A stretch of DNA of 64,000 bases from Skeletonema tropicum. Lineage: Eukaryota; Bacillariophyta; Thalassiosirophyceae; Thalassiosirales; Thalassiosiraceae. Below are positions 21,966 through 34,718 of the stretch, in pieces; within the stretch, counting starts at the first letter, position 1, and each line of letters starts with the position of its first letter. Location: contig CM074132.1 of the NCBI GenBank assembly GCA_037178625.1, positions 1,736,001 through 1,800,000 of the forward strand. The letters are read 5' to 3'. The notes below the pieces were generated by a model. The model was not told the DNA's origin, did not search any database, and saw nothing but the letters and a program-made list of their open reading frames with translations. The translations under genes were made by a program, and so were the position numbers.

Positions 21966-24027
21966 GTAAAGTACGTTCATGCGTTCACCAAAATTCAAAA
22001 ATTCGTCACACTGCTCAATGGCAATGGCAACGCAATGGCGACATGGACATGGCACCCTATCACACAACTAATATCCAACTCACAATCACCGCCCACAAAG
22101 ATGCCGGATCCAATGAAGTCAAAGGGCCGCCCCAGCAAGAACAAGAAGAAGGCGCCGACGAAATCACCGCTGCGAATGCATCCCGCAACAACCTCTCCTG
22201 CTGCCGATGCAAGTGCAAGGGCATCCACCGATCGTGTTGAAAAGATCCTAAGTTATGATATAGAAAAAGAGTGTTTTTGATGACGGCAGCGTTGCAACTT
22301 TCCTCATTTGGTTTGGTTCGTCTTTTCGATAACCGCATAGAAATTGAACGATGAGCACCTGGAAAAGATGATAGATGCTGACAATGAAGATCAGAACAAA
22401 AATGATCACAAGAGGACGGCTCTCCGAAATTATATCGTCGATGCTGTTGACGCGCTCAAACCATTGCGTGATAGGCACCACCATATCAGTTTCCTCAGGA
22501 TAGATGGGGTGAAGCTCTTGATTATGATATAGTTGTGGAGTACATATGACTACTAAGTTTAATGTTGCTGTGGTTGAACGTTCATGCGCCGAGAAGTACA
22601 TGAAGGCGCTGAAAATAACAGATGAAATCACCCCCGACATTGCAGTCGAAGATGGTAGAGTCTTCCAATCGAGCAATATAATGGAAACGCAGTGCAATTG
22701 CTTGGGTCTACGAAGTAGCAGTAGCAAGAGCGGAGATGCCTTTTGCGCAAGATCTTGGGACCTACATTAATAACACGCCACGTTGCTGCAGCAAGGCAAC
22801 AACTCGGTCTCAAGCTCACGAAGGGCGAAGACGTGATGAAATCCGAAGCATACGAAATAATAAAGAGCATTTGAAAGTGGAGAGAGAGAGAGATTTTCAA
22901 TCATCTCATGCTTCTTTTGGACTGGAACTTGATGAAGAGCAGTGAGAACTGTTTGAATGTGAAAATATGTGAAAATGATACGCATTGACTTCGAGGAAGT
23001 TTACTTGAATTGTTTGTATTCGATAAGGAGAAGGGTAAGCAGCGTGAGGCATGCACGGTCCATAGCACTGCTTCGCCAATCAAGAAAAGCCTCACATCTG
23101 TCTCGTGCTGTTCGCAAGGTAGATCTTTGCGTGTTTTCTGGCACCAATACCAGTGTACTAGGTAGAGTAGTCGAATGCATGATCTCGTTGAGGAAATCAA
23201 GGATGATTTTTACGACATTGGGATCAACTGGCAAGAACTTGGTACTCATTCTACTTGAAAGGCGTCGGAAGTATGGTCGCCAATGCCAGCACTGTGGGCC
23301 CATCGATTGTTGCCTTGTGTCTACGAGCGGGCTGGAAGCTTGGAGGTGTGACGGAGATGTATCACTTTCGTTAAGACGCAGGTGATTTGAATGTGGTAAG
23401 AAGAGCTGCCTGTCTCGATATCGAGACGACATATTATGGATATCGCCGCCATATTTCAACTGTTCGGAATTGGACCAAGATAGCAAGCTTGCGGCAATGG
23501 CAACGGCCAAAGCTGACCGCTGGCTGAAAGAGCGCATTCCAAAGTTTTGGAGATTACAAAAGAACAGCAATAGGCAGATGAAAATCTTGTGTAGGTCTAC
23601 ATTAAATAATGCACATTTTTACTTCAACAACCTCATTCGTTTCATTGCTGTATGTAACTTTGCGTGGTCTGGAGTGGGCGGTCTTGAGGGCACGAGCGGA
23701 CACCTTGGAGGCAAATTATACCCCGTTGACAGGGCCTTTTGTACCCGGTGTAACTTTTACACCGGAATTTTATCCACTTGTACTTACCAAAAATTACGGT
23801 GTAAAATACGTCGGAATTCGGTATTCTGTGTACTTTCCCGGTGTAACTTTTACACTTTTTCTTGAAATACACGAATATATTTTATCTCAATTCCTCTTGC
23901 TTTGTTGGCTCTTTGCTGCGGCAAGTAAAAATACACGATATTACTCCATCTTCCGGTGTAACTTTTACACCGGGAGACAAACCAGCCCAGTGGACTGCCC
24001 ACGGTCATACTTTTTGCGGCGATGCCC
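21966..24027 (+). repeat. Crypton-relic tandem unit, copy 2 (2062 bp)
   Basis: The complete unit, from GTAAAGTACGTTCATGCG to the next occurrence of the same sequence at 24028. It appears base-identical to copy 3 over their shared length. Confidence 0.9.
22101..23582 (+). pseudogene. Crypton-like tyrosine recombinase relic, copy 2
   Basis: Same broken reading as copy 1: DWNLMKSSENC at about 22920-22955 and CLRAGWKLGG to VVRRAACLD at about 23315-23425, separated by a TAA. Sharing every disabling change with the other copies shows that decay preceded amplification. Confidence 0.6.
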
Positions 24028-25848
24028 GTAAAGTACGTTCATGCGTTCACCAAAATTCAAAAATTCGTCACACTGCTCAATGGCAATGGCAACGCAATGG
24101 CGACATGGACATGGCACCCTATCACACAACTAATATCCAACTCACAATCACCGCCCACAAAGATGCCGGATCCAATGAAGTCAAAGGGCCGCCCCAGCAA
24201 GAACAAGAAGAAGGCGCCGACGAAATCACCGCTGCGAATGCATCCCGCAACAACCTCTCCTGCTGCCGATGCAAGTGCAAGGGCATCCACCGATCGTGTT
24301 GAAAAGATCCTAAGTTATGATATAGAAAAAGAGTGTTTTTGATGACGGCAGCGTTGCAACTTTCCTCATTTGGTTTGGTTCGTCTTTTCGATAACCGCAT
24401 AGAAATTGAACGATGAGCACCTGGAAAAGATGATAGATGCTGACAATGAAGATCAGAACAAAAATGATCACAAGAGGACGGCTCTCCGAAATTATATCGT
24501 CGATGCTGTTGACGCGCTCAAACCATTGCGTGATAGGCACCACCATATCAGTTTCCTCAGGATAGATGGGGTGAAGCTCTTGATTATGATATAGTTGTGG
24601 AGTACATATGACTACTAAGTTTAATGTTGCTGTGGTTGAACGTTCATGCGCCGAGAAGTACATGAAGGCGCTGAAAATAACAGATGAAATCACCCCCGAC
24701 ATTGCAGTCGAAGATGGTAGAGTCTTCCAATCGAGCAATATAATGGAAACGCAGTGCAATTGCTTGGGTCTACGAAGTAGCAGTAGCAAGAGCGGAGATG
24801 CCTTTTGCGCAAGATCTTGGGACCTACATTAATAACACGCCACGTTGCTGCAGCAAGGCAACAACTCGGTCTCAAGCTCACGAAGGGCGAAGACGTGATG
24901 AAATCCGAAGCATACGAAATAATAAAGAGCATTTGAAAGTGGAGAGAGAGAGAGATTTTCAATCATCTCATGCTTCTTTTGGACTGGAACTTGATGAAGA
25001 GCAGTGAGAACTGTTTGAATGTGAAAATATGTGAAAATGATACGCATTGACTTCGAGGAAGTTTACTTGAATTGTTTGTATTCGATAAGGAGAAGGGTAA
25101 GCAGCGTGAGGCATGCACGGTCCATAGCACTGCTTCGCCAATCAAGAAAAGCCTCACATCTGTCTCGTGCTGTTCGCAAGGTAGATCTTTGCGTGTTTTC
25201 TGGCACCAATACCAGTGTACTAGGTAGAGTAGTCGAATGCATGATCTCGTTGAGGAAATCAAGGATGATTTTTACGACATTGGGATCAACTGGCAAGAAC
25301 TTGGTACTCATTCTACTTGAAAGGCGTCGGAAGTATGGTCGCCAATGCCAGCACTGTGGGCCCATCGATTGTTGCCTTGTGTCTACGAGCGGGCTGGAAG
25401 CTTGGAGGTGTGACGGAGATGTATCACTTTCGTTAAGACGCAGGTGATTTGAATGTGGTAAGAAGAGCTGCCTGTCTCGATATCGAGACGACATATTATG
25501 GATATCGCCGCCATATTTCAACTGTTCGGAATTGGACCAAGATAGCAAGCTTGCGGCAATGGCAACGGCCAAAGCTGACCGCTGGCTGAAAGAGCGCATT
25601 CCAAAGTTTTGGAGATTACAAAAGAACAGCAATAGGCAGATGAAAATCTTGTGTAGGTCTACATTAAATAATGCACATTTTTACTTCAACAACCTCATTC
25701 GTTTCATTGCTGTATGTAACTTTGCGTGGTCTGGAGTGGGCGGTCTTGAGGGCACGAGCGGACACCTTGGAGGCAAATTATACCCCGTTGACAGGGCCTT
25801 TTGTACCCGGTGTAACTTTTACACCGGAATTTTATCCACTTGTACTTA
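24028..25848 (+). repeat. Crypton-relic tandem unit, copy 3 (3'-truncated)
   Basis: Runs 1821 bp identical to copy 2, then breaks at ATCCACTTGTACTTA. From 25849 the sequence is FCP promoter. The truncation removes the last two palindromic motifs and replaces the distal promoter of the first array FCP gene. Confidence 0.9.
24163..25644 (+). pseudogene. Crypton-like tyrosine recombinase relic, copy 3
   Basis: Same frameshifted recombinase remnant as in the two preceding units, complete through the PPYFNCSELDQ segment. No intact frame. Confidence 0.6.
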
Positions 25849-26041
25849 ATGGTGTGAATACCGTACTTAGCGTGTCCAAAAAGTCGCTACGACACCGGCT
25901 CCCGCTCAAGCGCATGCGAAGCACACAACTTGAAGCTTGAAGACAAAAGATTTCAAGGATTTGAAATTCAGAATTCAGAATTCAGACTGCTTGCTTGCAC
26001 TTTGCTCATAAATTCAAAACAACAACAACAAAATATCAATC

Positions 26042-26473
26042 ATGAAGTCTGCCATCATCGCTGCCCTTATCGGCTCTGCCGCCGCTTTCGCCCCTGCCCA
26101 AAACAAGGCCGCCACCACCTCCTTGAACGCCTTCGAGGATGAGCTCGGTGCCCAGCCTCCTCTCGGATTCTTCGATCCCTTCGGCATGCTCTCTGGAGAC
26201 TGCTCTCAAGAGCGTTTCGACCGTCTTCGTTACGTTGAGATCAAGCATGGACGTATCGCTCAGCTTGCCTTCCTTGGCCAGATCGTCACCCGTGCCGGAA
26301 TCCATCTTCCTGGAAACATCGACTACGCTGGGAACTCCTTCGACTCCTTCCCCAACGGTGTTGCCGCCTTGATCGGACCTGATGCCATCCCCTTCGAGGG
26401 ACAAGGCCAGATCATCGCCTTCATTGGCTGGTTGGAGATTGCCTTCATGCGTGATGTTCCCGGAACTGGAAAT

Positions 26474-26514
<41 letters not shown>

Positions 26515-26674
26515 CTGGGATGACTTTGATGAAGAGACCAAGCTTCAGAAGCGTGCTATTGAGTTGAACAACGGCCGTGCTGCCATGTTCGGAATCCTCG
26601 GACTTATGGTCCATGAGGAGATCCAGCCCCTTGGATATGATCCCGATCTTCCCATCATTGGACACCTTCAATAA
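26042..26674 (+). CDS. Fucoxanthin-chlorophyll a/c binding protein, copy 2 (array gene 1)
   Basis: Encodes the same 210-aa Lhcf-type antenna protein as copy 1, with the same presequence and chlorophyll-ligand helices. Silent sites: CGT R58, CTT L62, CAG Q74, ACC T83, CAT H88, AAC N152. It is intermediate between copy 1 and the inner array copies. Only ~190 bp of conserved promoter remain, because the Crypton-relic block ends at 25848; the leader also differs (TTCAGAATTC repeats, CACACAACTTG). Regulation of this copy may therefore differ. Confidence 0.95.
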
Positions 26675-27384
26675 ATTGTTTGTTTGATATATTGTATACA
26701 ATAATAACCACATGTTGTACATATAGACAGGAGGAATGAACACAACACGCTCGTACGTTTTTTGTGCTTGAGCCGAGTCTTTGGAAGAGGAGGAATCAAA
26801 GCAAGATAATGTGTGCCTACCATAATAATAAAAGAACCAATTCTCTTCTACACATGATATAATTATACTTATTGAATATAGATTAGCTGGCTGTAAGTAT
26901 TATAGAAGTTTCTTCTTAGTACACAGTGCAAGTGAAACTGACCTACACTCTAGCCTGGTATCATTCCATGTGTCTAAGCCACAGGAGTACCATGACAGGT
27001 ACCATACTTTCAAAGCGAGGAAGCATTTTACCTATTACACTTCCACCTCGCTCACCATTGCATTGATGAAGCTATGCTACTCTATCTTCAGGAAGAGACC
27101 CGACTTCGTCTGCTTCTAATGCACCTCTGCGGCCGCTTCCGGCACTTCCTCTTCGATATTTGATGGAAAAATGAAGCCCGATGACAACGATTTCTTTGTT
27201 AGCTTTTTTTGTTTTGAGTAGTTTTGAGTAATGCGAGACACCTTATGTCAAGCCAACCTTAGCAATGATGCATTTTGCATCTGGCAAGTTGATTGTGAAA
27301 CTCCTCCCTTTGATGATGAGGAAAGTCAACCAACCAAGCTGCCTCTGCAACGCTTGCACGGGTTGAGATTCTATTTCTCTATGA

Positions 27385-27837
27385 TTGTACTTTTCAAGCA
27401 GCGTTAAGGGAGTAGGTATCTCGGGATCTGTGTTGAACCTACCTGGCTTTTGGTGCCAAGGTCCTGTGTCCTGTGGCTTTGCTCACTGCTGGCAGCCACT
27501 GATTCTTAGACGACTTCACGCACATCACGCAACACAGCCATTAACTCTCACCATTGAACCGTCTACTTATTACCGCCGTGGTGCTGCTATGTTGCTTACC
27601 TCTGTTGCTTACAATACCATCCCAATAGATCACAACATTTCTGTGACACCAGAGCGCTGGTTTAGCAACTCATTTGCATCGGCTGCGATGATGCACATGC
27701 ATCATAAATACCTAGTGCTGGTGATAAAAGAAGAGCTGCATTGTATTCTTTTTCGTTGTCAGCAGCTAAGTACTTCTGCAAACCATAGCAGAAGAGAAAC
27801 TTACAACCCGAACGAAGGAGGCGGCTATCTTATATAA
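27385..27837 (+). other. Unrecognised 150-codon open frame in FCP spacer 1
   Basis: Open from a TTG (no upstream ATG in frame) through ...PLTLTIEPSTYYRRGAAMLL...HHKYLVLVIKEELHC. I do not recognise it. Upstream in another frame is readable ANLSNDAFCIWQVDCETPPFDDEESQ, so it may be the end of a decayed gene carried inside the array. It is kept open in all four spacers, but near-identity of the copies makes that uninformative. Confidence 0.3.
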
Positions 27838-28164
27838 GAGATACCCGCCCGCAACGTTGCGGCATTACTACAACAACTACATAAGAAGTATTGTGTGGAT
27901 AAGTACTTACTTATGTACTGTATGTGGTGGATGACAAATAATAAATCAGCTGTGTGACGGTGAAGATGGATGGTGTGAGTACCGTAGCATGTCACACAAG
28001 AGTCGCTATGACACCGGCTCCCGCTCAAGCGCATGCGAAGCACGCAACTTGAAGCTTGAAGCCACAAGATTTGCAGAATTCAAACTTCAGATATCAAACT
28101 AACAAGCATTGCTCTGCATGCATTTAGCTCATAAATTCAAAACAACAACAACAAAATATCAATC

Positions 28165-28332
28165 ATGAAGTCTGCCATCATCGCTGCCCTTATCGGCTCT
28201 GCCGCCGCTTTCGCCCCTGCCCAAAACAAGGCCGCCACCACCTCCTTGAACGCCTTCGAGGATGAGCTCGGTGCCCAGCCTCCTCTCGGATTCTTCGATC
28301 CCTTCGGCATGCTCTCTGGAGACTGCTCTCAA

Positions 28333-28370
<38 letters not shown>

Positions 28371-28596
28371 TGGACGTATCGCTCAACTTGCCTTCCTTGG
28401 CCAGATCGTCACCCGTGCCGGAATCCACCTTCCTGGAAACATCGACTACGCTGGGAACTCCTTCGACTCCTTCCCCAACGGTGTTGCCGCCTTGATCGGA
28501 CCTGATGCCATCCCCTTCGAGGGACAAGGCCAGATCATCGCCTTCATTGGCTGGTTGGAGATTGCCTTCATGCGTGATGTTCCCGGAACTGGAAAT

Positions 28597-28637
<41 letters not shown>

Positions 28638-28797
28638 CTGGGATGACTTTGATGAAGAGACCAAGCTTCAGAAGCGTGCTATTGAGTTGAACAACGGCCG
28701 TGCTGCCATGTTCGGAATCCTCGGACTTATGGTCCATGAGGAGATCCAGCCCCTTGGATATGATCCCGATCTTCCCATCATTGGACACCTTCAATAA
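28165..28797 (+). CDS. Fucoxanthin-chlorophyll a/c binding protein, copy 3 (array gene 2)
   Basis: Protein identical to the other FCP copies. The coding sequence is of the inner-array type: CTC L62, CAA Q74, ACC T83, CAC H88, AAC N152, the same as array gene 3. The full conserved promoter is present, including TGGTGGATGACAAATAATAA and the ACA-rich leader. The 3' UTR has GATATATTGTATACAATA. Confidence 0.95.
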
Positions 28798-29507
28798 ATT
28801 GTTTGTTTGATATATTGTATACAATAATAACCACATGTTGTACATATAGACAGGAGGAATGAACACAACACGCTCGTACGTTTTTTGTGCTTGAGCCGAG
28901 TCTTTGGAAGAGGAGGAATCAAAGCAAGATAATGTGTGCCTACCATAATAATAAAAGAACCAATTCTCTTCTACACATGATATAATTATACTTATTGAAT
29001 ATAGATTAGCTGGCTGTAAGTATTATAGAAGTTTCTTCTTAGTACACAGTGCAAGTGAAACTGACCTACACTCTAGCCTGGTATCATTCCATGTGTCTAA
29101 GCCACAGGAGTACCATGACAGGTACCATACTTTCAAAGCGAGGAAGCATTTTACCTATTACACTTCCACCTCGCTCACCATTGCATTGATGAAGCTATGC
29201 TACTCTATCTTCAGGAAGAGACCCGACTTCGTCTGCTTCTAATGCACCTCTGCGGCCGCTTCCGGCACTTCCTCTTCGATATTTGATGGAAAAATGAAGC
29301 CCGATGACAACGATTTCTTTGTTAGCTTTTTTTGTTTTGAGTAGTTTTGAGTAATGCGAGACACCTTATGTCAAGCCAACCGTAGCAATGATGCATTTTG
29401 CATCTGGCAAGTTGATTGTGAAACTCCTCCCTTTGATGATGAGGAAAGTCAACCAACCAAGCTGCCTCTGCAACGCTTGCACGGGTTGAGATTCTATTTC
29501 TCTATGA

Positions 29508-29960
29508 TTGTACTTTTCAAGCAGCGTTAAGGGAGTAGGTATCTCGGGATCTGTGTTGAACCTACCTGGCTTTTGGTGCCAAGGTCCTGTGTCCTGTGGC
29601 TTTGCTCACTGCTGGCAGCCACTGATTCTTAGACGACTTCACGCACATCACGCAACACAGCCATTAACTCTCACCATTGAACCGTCTACTTATTACCGCC
29701 GTGGTGCTGCTATGTTGCTTACCTCTGTTGCTTACAATACCATCCCAATAGATCACAACATTTCTGTGACACCAGAGCGCTGGTTTAGCAACTCATTTGC
29801 ATCGGCTGCGATGATGCACATGCATCATAAATACCTAGTGCTGGTGATAAAAGAAGAGCTGCATTGTATTCTTTTTCGTTGTCAGCAGCTAAGTACTTCT
29901 GCAAACCATAGCAGAAGAGAAACTTACAACCCGAACGAAGGAGGCGGCTATCTTATATAA
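29508..29960 (+). other. Unrecognised 150-codon open frame in FCP spacer 2
   Basis: Same open frame as in spacer 1, TTG-initiated, identical in protein. Nothing further can be assigned. Confidence 0.3.
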
Positions 29961-30283
29961 GAGATACCCGCCCGCAACGTTGCGGCATTACTACAACAAC
30001 TACATAAGAAGTATTGTGTGGATAAGTACTTATGTACTGTATGTGGTGGATGACAAATAATAAATCAGCTGTGTGACGGTGAAGATGGATGGTGTGAGTA
30101 CCGTAGCATGTCACACAAGAGTCGCTATGACACCGGCTCCCGCTCAAGCGCATGCGAAGCACGCAACTTGAAGCTTGAAGCCACAAGATTTGCAGAATTC
30201 AAACTTCAGATATCAAACTAACAAGCATTGCTCTGCATGCATTTAGCTCATAAATTCAAAACAACAACAACAAAATATCAATC

Positions 30284-30451
30284 ATGAAGTCTGCCATCAT
30301 CGCTGCCCTTATCGGCTCTGCCGCCGCTTTCGCCCCTGCCCAAAACAAGGCCGCCACCACCTCCTTGAACGCCTTCGAGGATGAGCTCGGTGCCCAGCCT
30401 CCTCTCGGATTCTTCGATCCCTTCGGCATGCTCTCTGGAGACTGCTCTCAA

Positions 30452-30489
<38 letters not shown>

Positions 30490-30715
30490 TGGACGTATCG
30501 CTCAACTTGCCTTCCTTGGCCAGATCGTCACCCGTGCCGGAATCCACCTTCCTGGAAACATCGACTACGCTGGGAACTCCTTCGACTCCTTCCCCAACGG
30601 TGTTGCCGCCTTGATCGGACCTGATGCCATCCCCTTCGAGGGACAAGGCCAGATCATCGCCTTCATTGGCTGGTTGGAGATTGCCTTCATGCGTGATGTT
30701 CCCGGAACTGGAAAT

Positions 30716-30756
<41 letters not shown>

Positions 30757-30916
30757 CTGGGATGACTTTGATGAAGAGACCAAGCTTCAGAAGCGTGCTA
30801 TTGAGTTGAACAACGGCCGTGCTGCCATGTTCGGAATCCTCGGACTTATGGTCCATGAGGAGATCCAGCCCCTTGGATATGATCCCGATCTTCCCATCAT
30901 TGGACACCTTCAATAA
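30284..30916 (+). CDS. Fucoxanthin-chlorophyll a/c binding protein, copy 4 (array gene 3)
   Basis: Same 210-aa protein. At the ten silent sites that vary across the family it matches array gene 2 exactly, suggesting the most recent duplication or conversion. The 3' UTR has CACTTGTTG where the others have CACATGTTG and lacks the GAATGA duplication found after genes 1 and 2. Confidence 0.95.
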
Positions 30917-31623
30917 ATTGTTTGTTTGATATATTGTATACAATAATAACCACTTGTTGTACATATAGACAGGAGGAACACAACACGCTCGTACGTTTTT
31001 TGTGCTTGAGCCGAGTCTTTGGAAGAGGAGGAATCAAAGCAAGATAATGTGTGCCTACCATAATAATAAAAGAACCAATTCTCTTCTACACATGATATAA
31101 TTATACTTATTGAATATAGATTAGCTGGCTGTAAGTATTATAGAAGTTTCTTCTTAGTACACAGTGCAAGTGAAACTGACCTACACTCTAGCCTGGTATC
31201 ATTCCATGTGTCTAAGCCACAGGAGTACCATGACAGGTACCATACTTTCAAAGCGAGGAAGCATTTTACCTATGTACACTTCCACCTCGCTCACCATTGC
31301 ATTGATGAAGCTATGCTACTCTATCTTCAGGAAGAGACCCGACTTCGTCTGCTTCTAATGCACCTCTGCGGCCGCTTCCGGCACTTCCTCTTCGATATTT
31401 GATGGAAAAATGAAGCCCGATGACAACGATTTCTTTGTTAGCTTTTTTTGTTTTGAGTAGTTTTGAGTAATGCGAGACACCTTATGTCAAGCCAACCTTA
31501 GCAATGATGCATTTTGCATCTGGCAAGTTGATTGTGAAACTCCTCCCTTTGATGATGAGGAAAGTCAACCAACCAAGCTGCCTCTGCAACGCTTGCACGG
31601 GTTGAGATTCTATTTCTCTATGA

Positions 31624-32076
31624 TTGTACTTTTCAAGCAGCGTTAAGGGAGTAGGTATCTCGGGATCTGTGTTGAACCTACCTGGCTTTTGGTGCCAAGG
31701 TCCTGTGTCCTGTGGCTTTGCTCACTGCTGGCAGCCACTGATTCTTAGACGACTTCACGCACATCACGCAACACAGCCATTAACTCTCACCATTGAACCG
31801 TCTACTTATTACCGCCGTGGTGCTGCTATGTTGCTTACCTCTGTTGCTTACAATACCATCCCAATAGATCACAACATTTCTGTGACACCAGAGCGCTGGT
31901 TTAGCAACTCATTTGCATCGGCTGCGATGATGCACATGCATCATAAATACCTAGTGCTAGTGATAAAAGAAGAGCTGCATTGTATTCTTTTTCGTTGTCA
32001 GCAGCTAAGTACTTCTGCAAACCATAGCAGAAGAGAAACTTACAACCCGAACGAAGGAGGCGGCTATCTTAAATAA
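31624..32076 (+). other. Unrecognised 150-codon open frame in FCP spacer 3
   Basis: Same frame; its last residue changes (AAATAA instead of ATATAA). In this spacer and the next, the upstream segment at 31208 also opens for 64 codons because of a 2-bp indel. Confidence 0.3.
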
Positions 32077-32403
32077 GAGATACCCGCCCGCAACGTTGCG
32101 GCATTACTACAACAACTACATAAGAAGTATTGTGTGGATAAGTACTTACTTATGTACTGTATGTGGTGGATGACAAATAATAAATCAGCTGTGTGACGGT
32201 GAAGATGGATGGTGTGAGTACCGTAGCATGTCACACAAGAGTCGCTATGACACCGGCTCCCGCTCAAGCGCATGCGAAGCACGCAACTTGAAGCTTGAAG
32301 CCACAAGATTTGCAGAATTCAAACTTCAGATATCAAACTAACAAGCATTGCTCTGCATGCATTTAGCTCATAAATTCAAAACAACAACAACAAAATATCA
32401 ATC

Positions 32404-32571
32404 ATGAAGTCTGCCATCATCGCTGCCCTTATCGGCTCTGCCGCCGCTTTCGCCCCTGCCCAAAACAAGGCCGCCACCACCTCCTTGAACGCCTTCGAGG
32501 ATGAGCTCGGTGCCCAGCCTCCTCTCGGATTCTTCGATCCCTTCGGCATGCTCTCTGGAGACTGCTCTCAA

Positions 32572-32609
<38 letters not shown>

Positions 32610-33036
32610 TGGACGTATCGCTCAACTTGCCTTCCTTGGCCAGATCGTCACCCGTGCCGGAATCCACCTTCCTGGAAACATCGACTACGCTGGGAACTCC
32701 TTCGACTCCTTCCCCAACGGTGTTGCCGCCTTGATCGGACCTGATGCCATCCCCTTCGAGGGACAAGGCCAGATCATCGCCTTCATTGGCTGGTTGGAGA
32801 TTGCCTTCATGCGTGATGTTCCCGGAACTGGAAATGAGCACGTTGGTGACTTCCGTAATGGATACATTGACTTCGGCTGGGATGACTTTGATGAAGAGAC
32901 CAAGCTTCAGAAGCGTGCTATTGAGTTGAACAACGGCCGTGCTGCCATGTTCGGAATCCTCGGACTTATGGTCCATGAGGAGATCCAGCCCCTTGGATAT
33001 GATCCCGATCTTCCCATCATTGGACACCTTCAATAA
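32404..33036 (+). CDS. Fucoxanthin-chlorophyll a/c binding protein, copy 5 (array gene 4)
   Basis: Same 210-aa protein. A mosaic: inner-array alleles at L62 (CTC), Q74 (CAA), T83 (ACC) and H88 (CAC), but AAT at N152, the allele of the duplicon A and B copies. Promoter and 3' UTR are of the array type. Confidence 0.95.
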
Positions 33037-33743
33037 ATTGTTTGTTTGATATATTGTATACAATAATAACCACATGTTGTACATATAGACAGGAGGAACA
33101 CAACACGCTCGTACGTTTTTTGTGCTTGAGCCGAGTCTTTGGAAGAGGAGGAATCAAAGCAAGATAATGTGTGCCTACCATAATAATAAAAGAACCAATT
33201 CTCTTCTACACATGATATAATTATACTTATTGAATATAGATTAGCTGGCTGTAAGTATTATAGAAGTTTCTTCTTAGTACACAGTGCAAGTGAAACTGAC
33301 CTACACTCTAGCCTGGTATCATTCCATGTGTCTAAGCCACAGGAGTACCATGACAGGTACCATACTTTCAAAGCGAGGAAGCATTTTACCTATGTACACT
33401 TCCACCTCGCTCACCATTGCATTGATGAAGCTATGCTACTCTATCTTCAGGAAGAGACCCGACTTCGTCTGCTTCTAATGCACCTCTGCGGCCGCTTCCG
33501 GCACTTCCTCTTCGATATTTGATGGAAAAATGAAGCCCGATGACAACGATTTCTTTGTTAGCTTTTTTTGTTTTGAGTAGTTTTGAGTAATGCGAGACAC
33601 CTTATGTCAAGCCAACCGTAGCAATGATGCATTTTGCATCTGGCAAGTTGATTGTGAAACTCCTCCCTTTGATGATGAGGAAAGTCAACCAACCAAGCTG
33701 CCTCTGCAACGCTTGCACGGGTTGAGATTCTATTTCTCTATGA

Positions 33744-34193
33744 TTGTACTTTTCAAGCAGCGTTAAGGGAGTAGGTATCTCGGGATCTGTGTTGAACCTA
33801 CCTGGCTTTTGGTGCCAAGGTCCTGTGTCCTGTGGCTTTGCTCACTGCTGGCAGCCACTGATTCTTAGACGACTTCACGCACATCACGCAACACAGCCAT
33901 TAACTCTCACCATTGAACCGTCTACTTATTACCGCCGTGGTGCTGCTATGTTGCTTACCTCTGTTGCTTACAATACCATCCCAATAGATCACAACATTTC
34001 TGTGACACCAGAGCGCTGGTTTAGCAACTCATTTGCATCGGCTGCGATGATGCACATGCATCATAAATACCTAGTGCTAGTGATAAAAGAAGAGCTGCAT
34101 TGTATTCTTTTTCGTTGTCAGCAGCTAAGTACTTCTGCAAACCATAGCAGAAGAGAAACTTACCCGAACGAAGGAGGCGGCTATCTTATATAA
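33744..34193 (+). other. Unrecognised 149-codon open frame in FCP spacer 4
   Basis: As in the other spacers but with an in-frame 3-bp deletion (ACTTACCCGAAC instead of ACTTACAACCCGAAC), removing one Asn. A single frame-preserving indel is weak evidence for coding. Confidence 0.3.
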
Positions 34194-34512
34194 GAGATAC
34201 CCGCCCGCAACGTTGCGGCATTACTACAACAACTACATAAGAAGTATTGTGTGGATAAGTACTTATGTACTGTATGTGGTGGATGACAAATAATCAGCTG
34301 TGTGACGGTGAAGATGGATGGTGTGAGTACCGTAGCATGTCACACAAGAGTCGCTATGACACCGGCTCCCGCTCAAGCGCATGCGAAGCACGCAACTTGA
34401 AGCTTGAAGCCACAAGATTTGCAGAATTCAAACTTCAGATATCAAACTAACAAGCATTGCTCTGCATGCATTTAGCTCATAAATTCAAAACAACAACAAC
34501 AAAATATCAATC

Positions 34513-34680
34513 ATGAAGTCTGCCATCATCGCTGCCCTTATCGGCTCTGCCGCCGCTTTCGCCCCTGCCCAAAACAAGGCCGCCACCACCTCCTTGAACG
34601 CCTTCGAGGATGAGCTCGGTGCCCAGCCTCCTCTCGGATTCTTCGATCCCTTCGGCATGCTCTCTGGAGACTGCTCTCAA

Positions 34681-34718
<38 letters not shown>

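Larger units (their letters stand above)
25849..34512 (+). repeat. FCP tandem array (~2.12-kb period)
   Basis: FCP starts at 26042, 28165, 30284, 32404 and 34513 give spacings of 2123, 2119, 2120 and 2109 bp. Each unit is promoter, 633-bp FCP gene, ~1.5-kb spacer. Spacers differ by a few indels: TATTACAC in the first two against TATGTACAC in the next two; AATAATAAATCAG against AATAATCAG in the last. The last gene belongs to duplicon B. Confidence 0.95.
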
